Shown in pieces: positions 61,751 to 64,000 of a stretch of 64,000 nt of DNA (its first letter is position 1; the number at the start of each line of letters is the position of its first letter). The notes beneath the pieces are model-generated. The model saw only the letters and a program-made list of their open reading frames with translations, did no database searches and was not told the origin of the DNA. Made by a program: the position numbers and the translations under genes. The stretch comes from Roseovarius sp. W115 (lineage in GTDB: Bacteria > Pseudomonadota > Alphaproteobacteria > Rhodobacterales > Rhodobacteraceae). Location of the stretch: contig NZ_CP146606.1 of the NCBI RefSeq assembly GCF_032842945.2, positions 2,484,501 to 2,548,500 of the forward strand, read 5' to 3'.

Positions 61751-62310
61751 CAGAGTGGCTCCTGTACAAAAGCAGTCAAAGACACGACTGCTGCTTCGCC
61801 TTCAGCGTTTGTACTCAGCGCCGAGCCCAGCACACCTTCGGGGAAAAGCGGCTCATACTTGTAACACGCACGCAGAAGCATCAGCTGATTGGCCGTCCCG
61901 GTGCTAAACCGTACGGGCGCGGCATCCTCGGGGCGGTCTGTACATTTCACTTCCGTGTCCAGAGAATTGAACGCAAAGGGATCAGCAACGACCATCTCAA
62001 GCTGAAGCTTATTCTCGCAATTCACCAAAACAATGGAGTTGTTACAAACAGTCTGTTTGATCAAGTTATGTGTGGCTTCTTGCTCTTCTTCAGTGTTTGA
62101 TTGAAACGTACCCGTTCCCAGGCGAAGGTCGCGCACGGCTATGTCCAAACCTCTCTCAAGCATGGTGTTGCGCATGGTAATCAGGCCAAGCTCGACCGAG
62201 AACACCATCATGGAAAGGTAGACTGGGACGATTATGACAAACTCTACGGTAGAGTTGCCATCTTCCTCCCGGGCGAAACGGCCCAGGAGTGAACGAAATG
62301 GCCAAATCAT
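61750..62310 (-). CDS. TadE-family protein 2
   Basis: A 186-residue TadE-type protein with the signature GNSTVEFVIIVPVYLSMMV after a short basic leader. The periplasmic part has two conserved cysteine regions (VNCENKLQ, RACYKYEPLFP). It is between the other TadE gene and the vWA protein gene, sharing a 4-bp overlap with the latter. Confidence 0.88.
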   Translation of the reverse strand: MIWPFRSLLGRFAREEDGNSTVEFVIIVPVYLSMMVFSVELGLITMRNTMLERGLDIAVRDLRLGTGTFQSNTEEEQEATHNLIKQTVCNNSIVLVNCENKLQLEMVVADPFAFNSLDTEVKCTDRPEDAAPVRFSTGTANQLMLLRACYKYEPLFPEGVLGSALSTNAEGEAAVVSLTAFVQEPL

Positions 62311-64000
62311 TGTGTCAACCTCAGCGATTGCACGTTGCCCGCGATTGAGCTGAACGCGCCTGTGATGTCGACCCCTTCCACACGGTAGTAGTTGGTCAAA
62401 GAGGATGCACAGCCTTGCAACGCCGTCTCCGCAATGCCGCCTTCCGCAATCTCAAAACCAATAGTGTAGATCACCACACCGTTGGATTTGGCGGCTGTGC
62501 AGACATTGCCCATCCGCGTATCTTTTTGCGAACCGGTAACGTTGCTGTCGGAGTTCTCATACTCGTTGTCTGGGCCGCGGTCGCCAGTGAGGTCGCCATA
62601 CTCATCCGGTGTCATCTGGCCCCAGGCCTCTTCCCAGGTCATGCGATAGCGCGCCACGAAACCATCACCAATCTCTTCTTCGAGATTTACGAATTCGAAA
62701 CCATCGATCCGTTGACCGGTGAAGGCATTAATATACCAACGTCCATCAAAGTTACGATCATCCTGAACATCATCGCAATCCACATCGAGAATGGAATCGC
62801 AGCTGTCATATTCGGACAGGTTATCTGCATCATTGCCAGAATTCGTGTTGTTCAATCCCGGTCCATACTCTGCGTCTTCGTCGCGGATGTAGTAGTTCTC
62901 GCGATCCACGGACTGGTATTCACACAACCAGTTGGGATAAGCGGAGGAGCAAAGATACTCATAGACCGAGTTTGATGATCGTATATTCGCGTTGAAACGG
63001 TTATAGACATACAGAAACTGGTCTTCAGTGTAGCTGAGTTTGAACACTGTGGAATCTGGTCCGCGGTAGTCGCTGTTTTCCGGCAGGAAGTACGTCGTCG
63101 TGTTCTGTCCGTCGCCCATCATCACAATGGCCTTCACAGTGTCGTTTTCATTGTAAGCGACGGGCACGTTGCTGAGTGCGCTGTCCATGCTGCCCGACGC
63201 AATCAGAGCCGTTGTCACATCATTGAATGTCGGGTCGAGCAGGGCAGCACCCCATTTCACCCCAAGGCTACCTGTGGTGTTGCCGTCGGCGATCATGTCG
63301 TCGATGTAACCATGCAGCTGAGCTTCGTTCGCCGAGAAGGGCCTGATCCGGTAGCCGTCTTCTGTGTAGCAAGACCGCCAGGATTGGTTCAGGCTATCAA
63401 TCCCAAACTCGGTGCCGAACCCGTTTGAGTTGTCAAAGCGCGATGTATAGATCGCCTGGTCAATCGGCTGCAAAGTAATCGAAGAGCTTGAAGCCGCAGC
63501 ATCGGTTAGCAGGGCAGTGCTGTTGTAATCGTCGTCATCAAACACAAGGCAATTAGAGTATGTATGCGTTTCATTTACGAGCAAGGCGTCGAAAATTTCG
63601 TCTGAAGGAGCCACTGACGTGCTGAAAGGTACAATCGAGATAACCGCGTTGTTTTCCTCAGCTGAATTAATGATCGTGGTCACAAAATCCTTCGCGGCAG
63701 TTTGAAGGTTACCGATTTTGTTGTTGTTGTTCATCGAATTCGATACGTCGAGCACCAGCGCGATTTCCAGTTTTGGAATGCGTGTTTCGGCCGTTGCAGA
63801 CGCCACGGCCGTCAGGTTTTCAACACCGGACAACCGCATCAGAAATGTGTCCATGGTCATTTCGGCGTTCGCATGGACGCTCGATGCGTTCAATGAGGTT
63901 ACAACGTCACCTTCCTCAAATTCGCTGAGGAATTCAGACATCTCAGCCTTCACGAAGTAATCCCGCACAATGGCTTCAGGATCTTCGCCAAATGGTGCAC
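62307..64000 (-). CDS. TadG-like von Willebrand factor A protein (5' end beyond window)
   Basis: A vWA-domain protein of the Tad/Flp pilus group. The frame is open to the window edge, so the N-terminus, with the expected membrane helix, is missing. The MIDAS motif is ALVLDVSNSMNNNN, followed by SIVPFSTSVAPSDE. A long, acidic, Asn/Asp-rich insert (about residues 330-450 of the visible part) contains several cysteines. The domain resumes with IYTIGFEIAEGGIAETALQ. It is first of three overlapping genes. Confidence 0.85.
   Translation of the reverse strand, partial: APFGEDPEAIVRDYFVKAEMSEFLSEFEEGDVVTSLNASSVHANAEMTMDTFLMRLSGVENLTAVASATAETRIPKLEIALVLDVSNSMNNNNKIGNLQTAAKDFVTTIINSAEENNAVISIVPFSTSVAPSDEIFDALLVNETHTYSNCLVFDDDDYNSTALLTDAAASSSSITLQPIDQAIYTSRFDNSNGFGTEFGIDSLNQSWRSCYTEDGYRIRPFSANEAQLHGYIDDMIADGNTTGSLGVKWGAALLDPTFNDVTTALIASGSMDSALSNVPVAYNENDTVKAIVMMGDGQNTTTYFLPENSDYRGPDSTVFKLSYTEDQFLYVYNRFNANIRSSNSVYEYLCSSAYPNWLCEYQSVDRENYYIRDEDAEYGPGLNNTNSGNDADNLSEYDSCDSILDVDCDDVQDDRNFDGRWYINAFTGQRIDGFEFVNLEEEIGDGFVARYRMTWEEAWGQMTPDEYGDLTGDRGPDNEYENSDSNVTGSQKDTRMGNVCTAAKSNGVVIYTIGFEIAEGGIAETALQGCASSLTNYYRVEGVDITGAFSSIAGNVQSLRLTQ

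Overview
This 64 kb window looks like a chromosomal piece of a marine Rhodobacterales (Roseobacter-group) alphaproteobacterium. The genes are GC-rich and tightly packed. Several loci are typical of that group: a DmdC-like acyl-CoA dehydrogenase with MerR regulators, DUF1489, an adenosylcobalamin-dependent ribonucleotide reductase, a TMADH-like demethylase, Tad pilus genes and the bfd-bfr pair. The taxon is inferred from gene content and protein similarity, not from a marker tree. I see no rRNA, CRISPR array, insertion sequence or prophage. There is one tRNA (Glu).

Layout. 1-4.2 kb: acyl-CoA dehydrogenase (cut by the window edge), two MerR regulators, two overlapping hotdog thioesterases and a MATE exporter. 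4.3-13.3 kb: housekeeping and accessory genes (GAPDH paralog, SRAP peptidase, methyltransferase, DUF952, pyrD, ArsC-like reductase, large transporter, outer-membrane barrel, DUF1489, DMT exporter). 13.5-15.8 kb: B12-dependent ribonucleotide reductase. 15.8-20.0 kb: ugpBAEC glycerol-3-phosphate importer. 20.5-24.0 kb: TonB-ExbB-ExbD-ExbD energiser with an extra secreted protein and a phosphatase-like protein. 24.6-27.8 kb: flavodoxin and a TMADH-like/ferritin-like pair. 28.0-31.2 kb: znuBC-zur diverging from znuA. 31.5-34.9 kb: a two-subunit molybdenum hydroxylase and its TetR regulator. 35.1-48.0 kb: a sphingolipid island. 48.4-52.5 kb: a cyclic-nucleotide signalling group. 52.6-61.1 kb: second MATE exporter, tRNA-Glu, bfr-bfd, recJ, glpX, hom, a lipoprotein, a TetR regulator and a small membrane protein. 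61.1-64 kb: TadE/TadE/TadG-type pilus genes, the last running off the window.

The most interesting system is the island at 35.1-48.0 kb. Acyl-ACP synthetase, ceramide-reductase-like SDR, acyl carrier protein and serine palmitoyltransferase stand in one operon. Around them are a GNAT-type ceramide synthase, a lipid kinase, a MobA-like nucleotidyltransferase, a Tam41-like nucleotidyltransferase, LptF/LptG paralogs, a flippase and an LpxO-like dioxygenase. Together they predict synthesis, phospho-headgroup addition, hydroxylation and outer-membrane export of ceramide lipids, as in Caulobacter but with extra parts.

Five genes carry single-base reading-frame breaks: flavodoxin, cerR, the MobA-like gene, the adenylate cyclase and the membrane protein at 60.6 kb. 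Three of these lie in A or G homopolymers. Base-calling error is the simplest explanation, but homopolymer switching in the sphingolipid genes is possible.
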